NCBI GenBank assembly: GCA_017552985.1
Contig: JAFZNO010000062.1
Location: 1 to 45,163, forward strand
Reading direction: 5' to 3'
From: Lachnospiraceae bacterium
GTDB lineage: Bacteria; Bacillota; Clostridia; Lachnospirales; Lachnospiraceae
Length of the DNA stretch: 45,163 nucleotides
The position numbers were made by a program, and so were the translations under genes. This document shows, piece after piece, positions 8,325 through 16,462 of the stretch; positions within the stretch are counted from its first letter, which is position 1; each line of letters starts with the position of its first letter. The notes below the pieces were generated by a model, which was not told where the DNA came from, made no database searches, and saw only the letters and a list, made by a program, of their open reading frames with translations.

Positions 8325-9020
8325 TCATCCTACCTTTCTCTTTTGCTGAAAAGCATTGCCGTATTTCGAAAAAGAAATCTGATAGATTCCCAGTTCTGAA
8401 AGGCTCCGCGCCAGCCACATGGGCATCGCGCCTCCGACCTTGATCTCCGCAAGGGTTTGGTCCTTCTCCAGCAATGCATTACCATAGGCCTCCTGCCGCA
8501 AGCTTAAATCCGTTTCCCGCCACAGAATGTTTTCGTCAAACGTGATCCGAAGATCGGACCCATCCAGATCATAAAAGGCTTCCCTCTCATAGGAGATCAC
8601 CATTGCCGGCATGAGATTTTGATAAAAGGACTTAAAGTAATCTATCTCTTCCGTGATCTGATCCGACTTTGAAAACGGTTTTCCCTTTGAGAAATATTCC
8701 ATCGCTTCCTGCTCCGTGGCGGTGGTCCTTCTCTTGTATACAATACCGTCATATTTCTTCTTCAGCTCCACGAAAACGATGCCGTCGCTCGTCGCCGTGC
8801 CATAGCTGCGAAGCCGTAACTTCTCCTTGTAGACGGGCTTTTCCAGAGATCTGCGGATCAAAAGATATTCCGGCGTGTCATAATATACGTTCATAATGGT
8901 CGTCCTGCCATACTGATCCAACGCCATATGAGGCTCCATCGCCTTCAGCAGACCCTCCTTCTGCCCCCTATTTAACATATATTTCAACTCATATCTCTTA
9001 AACGTATCCTGATAACTCAT
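8325..9020 (-). CDS. VTC-domain (polyphosphate polymerase-like) protein
   Basis: A 231-residue single-domain protein of the VTC triphosphate-tunnel type. Basic and acidic tunnel residues are visible in FKRYELKYML, YYDTPEYLLIRRSLEKP, EKLRLRSYG, FVELKKKYDG, ISYEREAFY and LAEIKVGGAMP. In yeast VTC4 this fold makes polyphosphate; bacterial versions linked to DUF4956 and CotH proteins are not proven to do so and may phosphorylate or sense another substrate. The gene has a strong GGGAGG ribosome binding site and is first in an operon with DUF4956 and the beta-helix lipoprotein. Its promoter carries direct repeats shared with the nearby two-component system promoter. Confidence 0.85.
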   Translation of the reverse strand: MSYQDTFKRYELKYMLNRGQKEGLLKAMEPHMALDQYGRTTIMNVYYDTPEYLLIRRSLEKPVYKEKLRLRSYGTATSDGIVFVELKKKYDGIVYKRRTTATEQEAMEYFSKGKPFSKSDQITEEIDYFKSFYQNLMPAMVISYEREAFYDLDGSDLRITFDENILWRETDLSLRQEAYGNALLEKDQTLAEIKVGGAMPMWLARSLSELGIYQISFSKYGNAFQQKRKVG

Positions 9021-9046
9021 AGGCTTTCCTCCCTTTCTTGAATCCC

Positions 9047-9089
9047 ATTCTACGTCACGAACCTAAAATAAACCTTAAACATCCTAAAA
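9047..9089 (-). promoter_or_regulatory. VTC operon promoter with three OmpR-type direct repeats
   Basis: Minus-strand -10 box TAGAAT lies at 9052-9047. Nine nt upstream start three direct repeats, read on the plus strand as CCTAAAA (9062-9068), CCTTAAA (9073-9079) and CCTAAAA (9083-9089), spaced 11 and 10 bp. No good -35 is present, as expected for activator-dependent promoters. The same repeat and the same 9-nt gap to the -10 occur at 11606-11638. Confidence 0.7.
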
Positions 9090-9221
9090 CTTTATGTTTA
9101 TCTGCCTGTTGATTCATCGAAAGTTATATAATGACATGGCAACAGGCAAACCTGTCTTACGTATAGCTTGGGAACTTCCTAATTCGACGAACTGGCTGAA
9201 GTTCTATTTTTGATTTGACAA

Positions 9222-9430
9222 GGGGCAGCTAGGGTTAGGGAGGCCGGGGAGGCCCGCAGCCCATACTTGTAAACAATTAGCCGGCGGTTCTTAGCGAATT
9301 GGAGTACTATGGCGACGCCATCATTTATAAGCGTCGCCGCCATAGTGCGAACAATGAGCTTAGAACCGTCCGTGCCGTTTACAAGTATGGGCTGCGGGCC
9401 TCCCCGGCCTCCCTGACCCAGCTGACCCCC
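9222..9430. repeat. Long imperfect inverted repeat (~209 nt hairpin element)
   Basis: Arms 9238-9274 and 9377-9413 are perfect 37-bp inverted repeats. Pairing continues outward with one bulge and mismatches to about 9222 and 9430, and inward through 9283-9318 and 9331-9370 with small bulges (for example ATGGCGACGC against GCGTCGCCGCCAT). The arms are GC-rich against AT-rich flanks. It lies between the VTC promoter and the histidine kinase terminator. No protein is convincingly encoded (an 82-codon frame crosses it but has no ribosome binding site). It may be a non-autonomous mobile element or a structured RNA. The flank 9100-9220 holds two weaker hairpins (GCCTGTT/AACAGGC and GAACTTC/GAAGTTC followed by TATTTTT) and no gene. 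Confidence 0.85.
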
Positions 9431-9461
9431 AAAAAAACCCCAGAAATCTCAGTTTCTGGGG
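9431..9461 (-). terminator. Rho-independent terminator of the RR/HK operon
   Basis: Minus-strand stem CCCCAGAAA/TTTCTGGGG (9461-9453 with 9446-9438), 6-nt loop, followed by seven T, 13 nt after the histidine kinase stop. Confidence 0.9.
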
Positions 9462-9474
9462 GATGGAGGAAATT

Positions 9475-10827
9475 TTATCCTAGCGGCAACGTTGCCTTGA
9501 ATTCAATGGATGCGCCATCCTTGCTGACGGCGGTGATCTTACCGTGATGGGCTTCCACGATGGAGCGAACGATGGAAAGTCCTATGCCGGAGCCGCCAGT
9601 CTTGGAATTCCGGGAGCGATCCGGACGATAGAAACGCTCAAATAATTCCTCCTTATTTCCCACGTCAATCTGATCTACCGTATTCCATAGCACGATCTCG
9701 GCTTTCTTTCCTTTCTGGCACAGGGAAAGTCGGATTTTCGGCTTTCCTGCTTTTGAGGCTTCCGCGCCTTCCTCCGCCGGCGATTTGATCGAAGCATATT
9801 TCATGGCATTGTCCAAAAGCAGCCCCGTCATCTGACGGATCTGCTTCTCATCGCCCGTCATGGAAACGTTCTCCGCCACGTCGATCACAAATTCCTTGCC
9901 GCTTTGTTCCGCCACGGGAAGATAAGCCTGCGCCGTGTCTATCAGTGCATCGCTCAGGGAGAATTTCTCCTTTGCAACCTCCTTTTGTTCATCAAGGCGC
10001 GACAGCGTCACCATCTGTTCCACAAGACCGATCATGCGCTCCAGCTGCTTTTTGATGCTCTTGCTCCACTGGGATTCCTCCGACTCCATCTCCATGACTT
10101 CCAGATTTGCGGAGATAATGGTAAGGGGCGTTTTCAATTCATGGCTGGCATCCGTAACAAACTGCTTCTGCTTCCGATAGCTTTGTTCCACGGGCTTAAA
10201 TACCTTCTTGGAAAAGAACAGCACCAGAAGAAAAACGGCCAAAAGTCCGAGGGCCGATGCGCCGATGCTAGTGACTAAAACCTTGCGGAAATTTGCCAGA
10301 TCCGTTGCACTGTCGACGAAAAGAACGAAGTAACCATCGTCGGTTTTCGTGATCCGGTAACGGTATTCATCATAAAAACCATTCAACGATTGCTTGTTAT
10401 TTAATTTTTTATAGATGGTTTGCGCATAGGTCTTTGCGGTCTCTTCATCGATGGATGCGATCATGGCGCCATCCGTCTTTGTCACTTCGCCATTGCTGTT
10501 AAGCGTCACGGAGAAAAAGCGCGTCTCGTAAGGCATCTCACGGGTAAAGCCTTCCCAGGGCATAAATCCTTTCCGGTTCTTCCCAAAGGACGCATCCTGC
10601 ATCTGCTTTTCAGGAAATGCGTTATCTCTTTCCCGTGGCTGCTTTTCCATGTTAAAAAACGCCGGAAATCTTCCGTTATTGTCGGAAAGAAGGGCTAAAA
10701 TTTCATCCTTCTTTTGCACCGTGCCCGTGTAATTCAATATGTTCAAGGTTCCAATGATCACGACCAAAACTGCCAGCGTGGAGCACATGGCAACCAGAAT
10801 GAATTGTCTTCGAAGCTTTTGTATCAT
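9475..10827 (-). CDS. Sensor histidine kinase
   Basis: A 450-residue membrane kinase. Transmembrane segments at about 9-33 and 184-206 flank an extracytoplasmic sensor region of ~150 residues that is rich in charged residues and has no family I recognise. There is no clear HAMP domain: the second membrane segment leads through a short linker straight into HisKA with the phosphoacceptor H229 in FVTDASHELKTPLT. The HATPase_c domain shows the N box (LLDNAMKYAS) and G2 box (GGSGIGLSIVRSIVEAH). The gene follows its response regulator by 39 nt and ends before a strong terminator. It likely controls the adjacent VTC operon, given the shared promoter repeats. Confidence 0.9.
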   Translation of the reverse strand: MIQKLRRQFILVAMCSTLAVLVVIIGTLNILNYTGTVQKKDEILALLSDNNGRFPAFFNMEKQPRERDNAFPEKQMQDASFGKNRKGFMPWEGFTREMPYETRFFSVTLNSNGEVTKTDGAMIASIDEETAKTYAQTIYKKLNNKQSLNGFYDEYRYRITKTDDGYFVLFVDSATDLANFRKVLVTSIGASALGLLAVFLLVLFFSKKVFKPVEQSYRKQKQFVTDASHELKTPLTIISANLEVMEMESEESQWSKSIKKQLERMIGLVEQMVTLSRLDEQKEVAKEKFSLSDALIDTAQAYLPVAEQSGKEFVIDVAENVSMTGDEKQIRQMTGLLLDNAMKYASIKSPAEEGAEASKAGKPKIRLSLCQKGKKAEIVLWNTVDQIDVGNKEELFERFYRPDRSRNSKTGGSGIGLSIVRSIVEAHHGKITAVSKDGASIEFKATLPLG

Positions 10828-10866
10828 TGCTTTTTATCCTTTTCCAAAGCTAAAGTTTGCAGTTGT

Positions 10867-11538
10867 TTACTTCTTTTCCAGGGAATAGCCCTGATTGCGC
10901 ACGGCCTTGATCTCTATGTCCGCGCCGAGGGCCGCCAGTTTTTTCCGGAGATTGGAAACGTAAACCCAGACAACGCCGATCTCGGTGTCGGAATCATATC
11001 CCCAAACCTTTTCCATAAAGCGGTCCGTGGAGATGATCTGTCCGGGATTCACGATCAGCATTTCCATCATCTGAAAATCCTTGTTGGCCAGGCGGATCTT
11101 CTCCTCCCCAACGGAGAGCTCAAAGGTTGAACGGTTTAAGGTGACGTTTCCAAGGGTAAGCACATTGTCCGTAAGGGTGCTTTGACGTCTTGTCATGGCA
11201 CGCACCCGGGCAAGTAATTCCTTCATGGCAAAGGGCTTTCCCAGATAATCGTCTGCGCCGGAATCAAGTCCTTCCACACGGTCGTCCACCTGCGTTTTCG
11301 CCGTAAGAAGAAGCACCGGAACCTGATTTTTGTGGGCCCTGAGGGTTCGGAGCACTTCCAGTCCACTTTTCTTGGGCATCATAATGTCAAGGATGATGCC
11401 GTCATATTCCTGTCCCTCCGCATAATCTAAGGCATCCTGACCATTATACACCGCATCCACGGAATAGTTGTTTCGCCGAAGCACCGCCGTCAAGGCTTCG
11501 CTCAATTCTTCCTCATCTTCCGCCAAAAGTAATCTCAT
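10867..11538 (-). CDS. OmpR-family response regulator
   Basis: A 223-residue regulator with a receiver domain (acidic pocket AEDEEE, phosphoacceptor D51 in ILDIMMPKK, and the conserved lysine in GKPF) and a C-terminal winged helix (about 125-220, with VWGYDSDTEIGVVWVYVSNLRKKL). It is upstream of and cotranscribed with the histidine kinase. Its own promoter carries TTTAAGG-type direct repeats that recur before the VTC operon, so it is probably autoregulatory and the activator of that operon. This is inference from DNA repeats. Confidence 0.92.
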   Translation of the reverse strand: MRLLLAEDEEELSEALTAVLRRNNYSVDAVYNGQDALDYAEGQEYDGIILDIMMPKKSGLEVLRTLRAHKNQVPVLLLTAKTQVDDRVEGLDSGADDYLGKPFAMKELLARVRAMTRRQSTLTDNVLTLGNVTLNRSTFELSVGEEKIRLANKDFQMMEMLIVNPGQIISTDRFMEKVWGYDSDTEIGVVWVYVSNLRKKLAALGADIEIKAVRNQGYSLEKK

Positions 11539-11605
11539 GGGTTACTCCTTTCTAAAACTTAGTTGTTTCTCAAGGTTTTTCATTCTATTGTTCCACGTTA
11601 GATTC

Positions 11606-11638
11606 ATTTTATCATGGAAACCTTAAATCTGCATTAAA
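11606..11638 (-). promoter_or_regulatory. Response regulator promoter with direct repeats
   Basis: Minus-strand -10 TAAAAT lies at 11611-11606. Nine nt upstream are CCTTAAA (11621-11627, plus strand) and CATTAAA (11632-11638), 11 bp apart. The minus-strand decamer TTTAAGGTTT is identical to the one in the VTC promoter. Confidence 0.65.
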
Positions 11639-11764
11639 TTTATGCGCAAAGGTTGCACAAGAAAAAAAATAATGCGTTTCTTTCATAAATGTGTTAAAAT
11701 AACGAGGAAAGATGGCGTTTTGCGCATTTTTGCCGTCTTAGAAGAAAGGATTTTTTAGGTCATC

Positions 11765-14161
11765 ATGAACGAGAAAGTATTAAAAACCTTAGAATATAAT
11801 AAGATCATCGACCTGCTGGCGCAGAAGGCCGATTCCGAACCGGGAAGGAAACTTTGCCGGGAACTTTTGCCGTCCACGGACATTGACGAGATCCGCACGG
11901 CGCAAGGCGAGACGAGGGACGCCATCTCCAAGATCTTTAAGTCTGGCAGCACCTCCTTTGGAAGCAACAAAGATCTCGGTTTTTCCATCCGTTCCTTAGA
12001 GATCGGCAGCACGCTCTCTTCTTCTGAATTATTGAAGATCGCGGGGTTGTTGGACAACGTTAACCGCATTAAGACTTATGGGAAGAAGGAACGCGAGGAT
12101 GCGCCGGAGGATCTGCTGGATCCTTATTTCACGGCGCTCACGCCCCTGGTGCAGGTTGCAAACGAGATCAATCGCTGCATCATCGGCGAGGATGAGTTTG
12201 CGGATGACGCAAGTCCAAAGCTCAAGAGCATCCGCCGCAGCATCCAGGTCACGGGGGAGAAGATCCACAATCAGTTAAATTCCATGTTGACGGGCCCTTA
12301 CCGCACCTATCTGCAGGATGCGGTGATCACCATGCGCAATAATCGCTACTGCATTCCCGTCAAGTCAGAATACAAGGGACAGGTGACGGGCATGGTGCAC
12401 GACCAGTCCTCGAGCGGTTCCACGTTTTTCATCGAGCCTGCTGCCATCGTAAACCTCAACAATCAGCTGAAGGAGCTAGACCTTCAGGAGAAGGAAGAAA
12501 TCGAGCACATTCTCGCGGAGCTGAGTTACCTCTGCGCAGGTCATACGGAAGAACTCGCAGTGAACCAGCGCACCATGACAAAGCTGGACTTCATCTTTGC
12601 AAAGGCAAAGCTGGCGCTGGATCAAAACGCGACGGAACCGCAGTTTAACCGCAAGCATATCATCAATATCCGCAAAGGTCGTCATCCCTTGTTGGATAAG
12701 AAAAAGGTTGTTCCCATCGACATTCATCTTGGCCGCGACTTCGACCTCCTGATCATCACGGGACCGAACACCGGCGGTAAGACCGTATCCTTAAAAACCG
12801 TGGGACTCTTTACGCTGATGGGCCAGGCGGGTTTGCATATTCCGGCATTGGATCGCTCAGAGCTTTCCGTCTTTACGGAGGTCTTCGCGGACATTGGCGA
12901 CGAACAGAGCATTGAGCAGAGCTTATCCACCTTCTCCTCTCACATGACCAGCATTGTCCACATTTTGAAGCATGCGGACGAGCATTCCCTGTGTCTGTTT
13001 GATGAGCTCGGAGCCGGAACGGATCCGACGGAGGGCGCTGCACTTGCGATCTCCATCTTAAATTACCTGCATGACCGCGGTATCCGCACCATGGCAACCA
13101 CGCATTATAGTGAGCTGAAGATCTACGCGCTCTCTACGGATTTCGTGCAGAACGCCTGCTGTGAATTCAGCGTGGAAACCCTGCAGCCGACTTATAAGCT
13201 TCTGATCGGCATTCCCGGAAAGAGTAACGCTTTCGCGATCTCTTCCAAACTGGGCCTTCCGGATGACATTATCAATGCCGCAAAGGAACAGATCAGCAAG
13301 GAAGAGACCAGCTTTGAGGACGTGATCGCGGATCTGGAAGAAAACCGCGTCCGCATGGAGAGAGAGCGTCAGGAGATCGAGAAAAAGAAAGAAAACATCC
13401 GTCTCCTGGAAGAACAGTTAAAACAGAAAAACGAAAAGATCGACAAAGCCAAGGACAAGATCCTGCGCGAGGCCAACGAAAAGGCACGTGAGATCCTGCA
13501 GGACGCAAAGGACGTTGCAGACGAGACCATTCGCGACTTCAATAAGGCCAGCGCCATGGGCATCGACATGAAGACCCTGGAGCAAAAGCGTCAGGCAGTT
13601 CGCGACAAGATCAAGGAAAAGAACGACAAGCTCTCCCTTGGACAAAAGCCCGCACAGACTTCAAACGGCGTGAAGGGCCTTGATCCCAAGAAGCTCATGA
13701 AGGGTGATTCCGTAAAGATCGTTTCCATGAACCTGAAGGGAACCGTCAGCACCCTGCCGGACGCAAAGGGAAATCTCTTCGTACAATGCGGCATCATGCG
13801 CATGCAGACCAACGTATCTGACTTAGTCATGATCAAGGAAGAGGATTTCAATGATCCGAAGCCAAACCGTGGTCAGACGACCGGCATCGGCAAGATCAAA
13901 ATGTCGAAATCCCTGTCCGTTTCACCTGAGATCAATCTTCTCGGCAAGACCGTGGACGAGGCCTTGACGGAACTTGATAAATATTTGGATGATGCATATC
14001 TTGCACACCTTCCGAGCGTTCGCATCGTACACGGAAAAGGTACGGGAGCCCTTCGGAATGCCGTACACTCCCATCTGAAAAAGCTGCGGACCATTAAGGA
14101 ATTCCGCCTGGGCGAATTCGGCGAAGGCGATGCCGGCGTGACGATTGCAACGTTTAAGTAA
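11765..14161 (+). CDS. mutS2: MutS2: MutS-like ATPase with C-terminal Smr domain
   Basis: A 798-residue protein with the MutS core and ATPase (Walker A GPNTGGKT at 333-340; signature LSTFSSHM; Walker B SLCLFDELGAGTDP), a long Lys/Glu-rich coiled coil (about 520-630), a KOW-like segment (KGDSVKIVSMNLKGTV) and a C-terminal Smr domain with HGKGTG. MutS2 proteins act in suppression of recombination or in rescue of collided ribosomes in Bacillus; they are not mismatch-repair MutS. The usual Smr LDLRG motif reads INLLG here. The gene begins a plus-strand block running against replication, followed by a two-component system after 11 nt. An AGG ribosome binding site lies ~7 nt before the ATG. A small hairpin at 11709-11736 precedes the gene. 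Confidence 0.95.
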   Translation: MNEKVLKTLEYNKIIDLLAQKADSEPGRKLCRELLPSTDIDEIRTAQGETRDAISKIFKSGSTSFGSNKDLGFSIRSLEIGSTLSSSELLKIAGLLDNVNRIKTYGKKEREDAPEDLLDPYFTALTPLVQVANEINRCIIGEDEFADDASPKLKSIRRSIQVTGEKIHNQLNSMLTGPYRTYLQDAVITMRNNRYCIPVKSEYKGQVTGMVHDQSSSGSTFFIEPAAIVNLNNQLKELDLQEKEEIEHILAELSYLCAGHTEELAVNQRTMTKLDFIFAKAKLALDQNATEPQFNRKHIINIRKGRHPLLDKKKVVPIDIHLGRDFDLLIITGPNTGGKTVSLKTVGLFTLMGQAGLHIPALDRSELSVFTEVFADIGDEQSIEQSLSTFSSHMTSIVHILKHADEHSLCLFDELGAGTDPTEGAALAISILNYLHDRGIRTMATTHYSELKIYALSTDFVQNACCEFSVETLQPTYKLLIGIPGKSNAFAISSKLGLPDDIINAAKEQISKEETSFEDVIADLEENRVRMERERQEIEKKKENIRLLEEQLKQKNEKIDKAKDKILREANEKAREILQDAKDVADETIRDFNKASAMGIDMKTLEQKRQAVRDKIKEKNDKLSLGQKPAQTSNGVKGLDPKKLMKGDSVKIVSMNLKGTVSTLPDAKGNLFVQCGIMRMQTNVSDLVMIKEEDFNDPKPNRGQTTGIGKIKMSKSLSVSPEINLLGKTVDEALTELDKYLDDAYLAHLPSVRIVHGKGTGALRNAVHSHLKKLRTIKEFRLGEFGEGDAGVTIATFK

Positions 14162-14172
14162 AGGAGATGGCC

Positions 14173-14889
14173 ATGGCTACAAAACAAAAAATCTTGATCG
14201 TAGATGATGACAACAACATTGCAGAGCTGATCTCCCTGTATTTGACGAAGGAATGCTTTGAGACCACCATCGTCAATGACGGGGAGTCCGTACTGCCCAT
14301 TGTGGAAAAGGATCCGCCGAATCTGATCCTCTTAGACCTCATGCTTCCCGGCATGGACGGCTACCAGGTCTGCCGCGAGGTTCGCGCGAAACATGAGATT
14401 CCCATTATCATGCTCTCCGCCAAGGGCGAGGTGTTTGACAAGGTACTTGGCTTAGAGCTCGGCGCGGATGATTACGTGGAAAAGCCCTTTGATTCCAAGG
14501 AGATGGTGGCACGCGTAAAGGCCGTGCTCCGGCGCTATAAGACGGCTGCGCCCGCTCCTGCCCCGGAACCCGTGGAGCAATTTGTGGAAAAGAAGGTGGA
14601 ATATCCCGATCTCACCATCAATCTTACGAATTATTCCGTGACGTACATGGGCCACAACGTGGACATGCCGCCGAAGGAGTTAGAGCTTCTCTACTGCCTC
14701 GCCGCTTCCCCGAACCGCGTGTATACCAGAGAACAGCTTCTTGACCAAGTCTGGGGTTACGAGTACATTGGCGATTCCAGGACCGTGGACGTTCACATCA
14801 AGCGTCTTCGCGAAAAGATCAAGGATCACGACAACTGGAAGATCACTACGGTACACAGCGTTGGCTATAAGTTTGAAGTAAAAAGATAA
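14173..14889 (+). CDS. OmpR/PhoB-family response regulator (WalR/PhoP-like)
   Basis: A 238-residue regulator from the second ATG (14173). The ATG at 14167 directly abuts the AAGGAG ribosome binding site at 14161-14166, so it is too close. The receiver domain has DDD at 11-13, phosphoacceptor D55 in LLDLMLPGMDGY and the conserved lysine in VEKPF. A Pro/Ala linker leads to a winged-helix DNA-binding domain (VWGYEYIGDSRTVDVHIKRLREKI). It lies between mutS2 and a membrane histidine kinase and is clearly cotranscribed with both. Sequence is close to WalR/PhoP-type regulators, but the regulon cannot be told from this window. Confidence 0.93.
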   Translation: MATKQKILIVDDDNNIAELISLYLTKECFETTIVNDGESVLPIVEKDPPNLILLDLMLPGMDGYQVCREVRAKHEIPIIMLSAKGEVFDKVLGLELGADDYVEKPFDSKEMVARVKAVLRRYKTAAPAPAPEPVEQFVEKKVEYPDLTINLTNYSVTYMGHNVDMPPKELELLYCLAASPNRVYTREQLLDQVWGYEYIGDSRTVDVHIKRLREKIKDHDNWKITTVHSVGYKFEVKR

Positions 14890-14928
14890 TGAGCCGCGCG
14901 CCATGCGCAAAGGAAAGTCTAAAAGCCC

Positions 14929-16359
14929 ATGAAAAAAACGCTATATTTAAAATTTTTGTTGGCTTATCTCATCTTTGGCATCTTTGGCTTCATTGTGGTA
15001 TCCACCTTCAGTCCCGGCATGGTGAGGGATCATTTCGTTAAGGATTCCGCCGAGCGGTTTTACTCGGAAGCCAATCTGATCGCCAGTACGTACGCCAGCG
15101 AGCTTTATAACAGCGAGATTGACTTGATTACCGTAAAGGAACAGATCGATGCCCTGGCGCTGTATTTGAATGCCTCCATTCAGATCATCAATCCTTCCGG
15201 ACGCGTCATCTTGGACAGTGAAAAAGAGATCAACGTGGAAGAGATCAACGTGATCGCGAATTTTGATCCAACGGTCACGGAAAACTCATATTACGTGATA
15301 GACCGTTTTTTCAATACGTTTGACAAACAATATCTGTCCGTGATCGCCCCGATCACGTCCGACTTTAAGGTAAAGGGTTACGTGATCATTCACTATGCGA
15401 TCAGCGAGATCGATCGGATGAGTAATCGCTTGACGGGCATCTTTATGATCACGTTTGGCATCCTGTTCTTTCTCTCCCTGATCATTTTGATCTTCTTTAC
15501 GGAGATTGTTTACGTGCCACTTCGCAAGATCACGCATGCAACGGAACAATATGCATCCGGAAACATGCACTATGAGTTTCAGATCGACAGTGACGATGAG
15601 ATTGGTTATCTGGCTGCCTGCTTGAATTACATGGCCAGTGAGATCGCACGTGCGGAGGACAACCAAAAGAAATTCGTGGCGAACGTATCCCACGACTTCC
15701 GCTCTCCCTTAACTTCCATCAAGGGATACCTGGAGGCCATGCTGGACGGAACGATCCCGCCGGAGATGTATGAAAAATATCTGGGAATCGTACTAAATGA
15801 GACGGAACGACTGACAAAGCTTACGAACAGCCTGCTCACGCTGAATAACCTGAACACGAAGGGCATGCTGTTAGAGAAAACGGACTTTGACATCAACAAC
15901 GTGATCCGGAACATTGCCGCATCCTTCGAAGGCTCCTGCCTTAAGAAGAAGCTTGCCATTGAGGTGATCCTGACGGGCGAGGAAATGTACGTGAACGCCG
16001 ACATGGAGAAGATCAAGCAGGTAATCTACAATCTTCTGGACAATGCCATCAAGTTCAGTCATCACGACAGCGTGATCACCATCGAGACCACGGAAAAGAA
16101 GAATAAGATCTTCGTCTCCGTCAAGGATAACGGCATCGGTATTCCGAAGGATGACTTAAAGCTGATCTTCGAACGGTTTTACAAGTCGGATCTCTCCCGC
16201 GGTAAGGATAAGAAGGGCACGGGCCTTGGTCTTTCCATCGTAAAAGAGATCATCAATTCACATAACGAAAACATCAACGTCATCAGCACGGAGGGCGTTG
16301 GTACGGAGTTTGTTTTCTCCCTGCCGATGTCCAAGCACCAGAAAACCGATGAAGGATGA
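14929..16359 (+). CDS. HAMP-containing sensor histidine kinase (partner of the preceding regulator)
   Basis: A 476-residue kinase with transmembrane segments at about 6-26 and 168-190, an extracytoplasmic domain between them (~140 residues, PAS/CACHE-like predicted topology), a HAMP domain (VYVPLRKITHATEQYASGN), HisKA with H255 in FVANVSHDFRSPLTS, and HATPase_c with LLDNAIKFS, DNGIGIPKDD and GTGLGLSIV. No cytoplasmic PAS domain is evident, unlike WalK. It is 39 nt after the regulator. The ribosome binding site (AGGAAAG) is rather distant from the ATG, about 12 nt. Transcription ends at the hairpin just downstream. Confidence 0.92.
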   Translation: MKKTLYLKFLLAYLIFGIFGFIVVSTFSPGMVRDHFVKDSAERFYSEANLIASTYASELYNSEIDLITVKEQIDALALYLNASIQIINPSGRVILDSEKEINVEEINVIANFDPTVTENSYYVIDRFFNTFDKQYLSVIAPITSDFKVKGYVIIHYAISEIDRMSNRLTGIFMITFGILFFLSLIILIFFTEIVYVPLRKITHATEQYASGNMHYEFQIDSDDEIGYLAACLNYMASEIARAEDNQKKFVANVSHDFRSPLTSIKGYLEAMLDGTIPPEMYEKYLGIVLNETERLTKLTNSLLTLNNLNTKGMLLEKTDFDINNVIRNIAASFEGSCLKKKLAIEVILTGEEMYVNADMEKIKQVIYNLLDNAIKFSHHDSVITIETTEKKNKIFVSVKDNGIGIPKDDLKLIFERFYKSDLSRGKDKKGTGLGLSIVKEIINSHNENINVISTEGVGTEFVFSLPMSKHQKTDEG

Positions 16360-16372
16360 AGATTTAGGGATG

Positions 16373-16412
16373 AAAAAAGCAGGGAGGCGAAATTGCTTCC
16401 CTGCTTCTTTTA
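16373..16412. terminator. Bidirectional terminator between the HK and cstA
   Basis: Stem GCAGGGA (16379-16385) with TCCCTGC (16398-16404), preceded by AAAAAA and followed by TTCTTTTATTT, so it can serve both converging genes. Confidence 0.85.
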
Positions 16413-16462
16413 TTTCCTAAATTTCTGTCTTCTTGCCACGTTAACGTCCGGCAACTTGATGG

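Noticed and set aside
9100-9220. Riboswitch or small RNA upstream of the VTC operon
   Set aside because: A TATAAT and two short hairpins exist on the plus strand, but there is no good -35 and no plus-strand gene downstream; too weak to call.
9299-9547. 82-codon frame across the long hairpin
   Set aside because: It crosses the inverted repeat, the terminator and the 3' end of the kinase gene and lacks a ribosome binding site.
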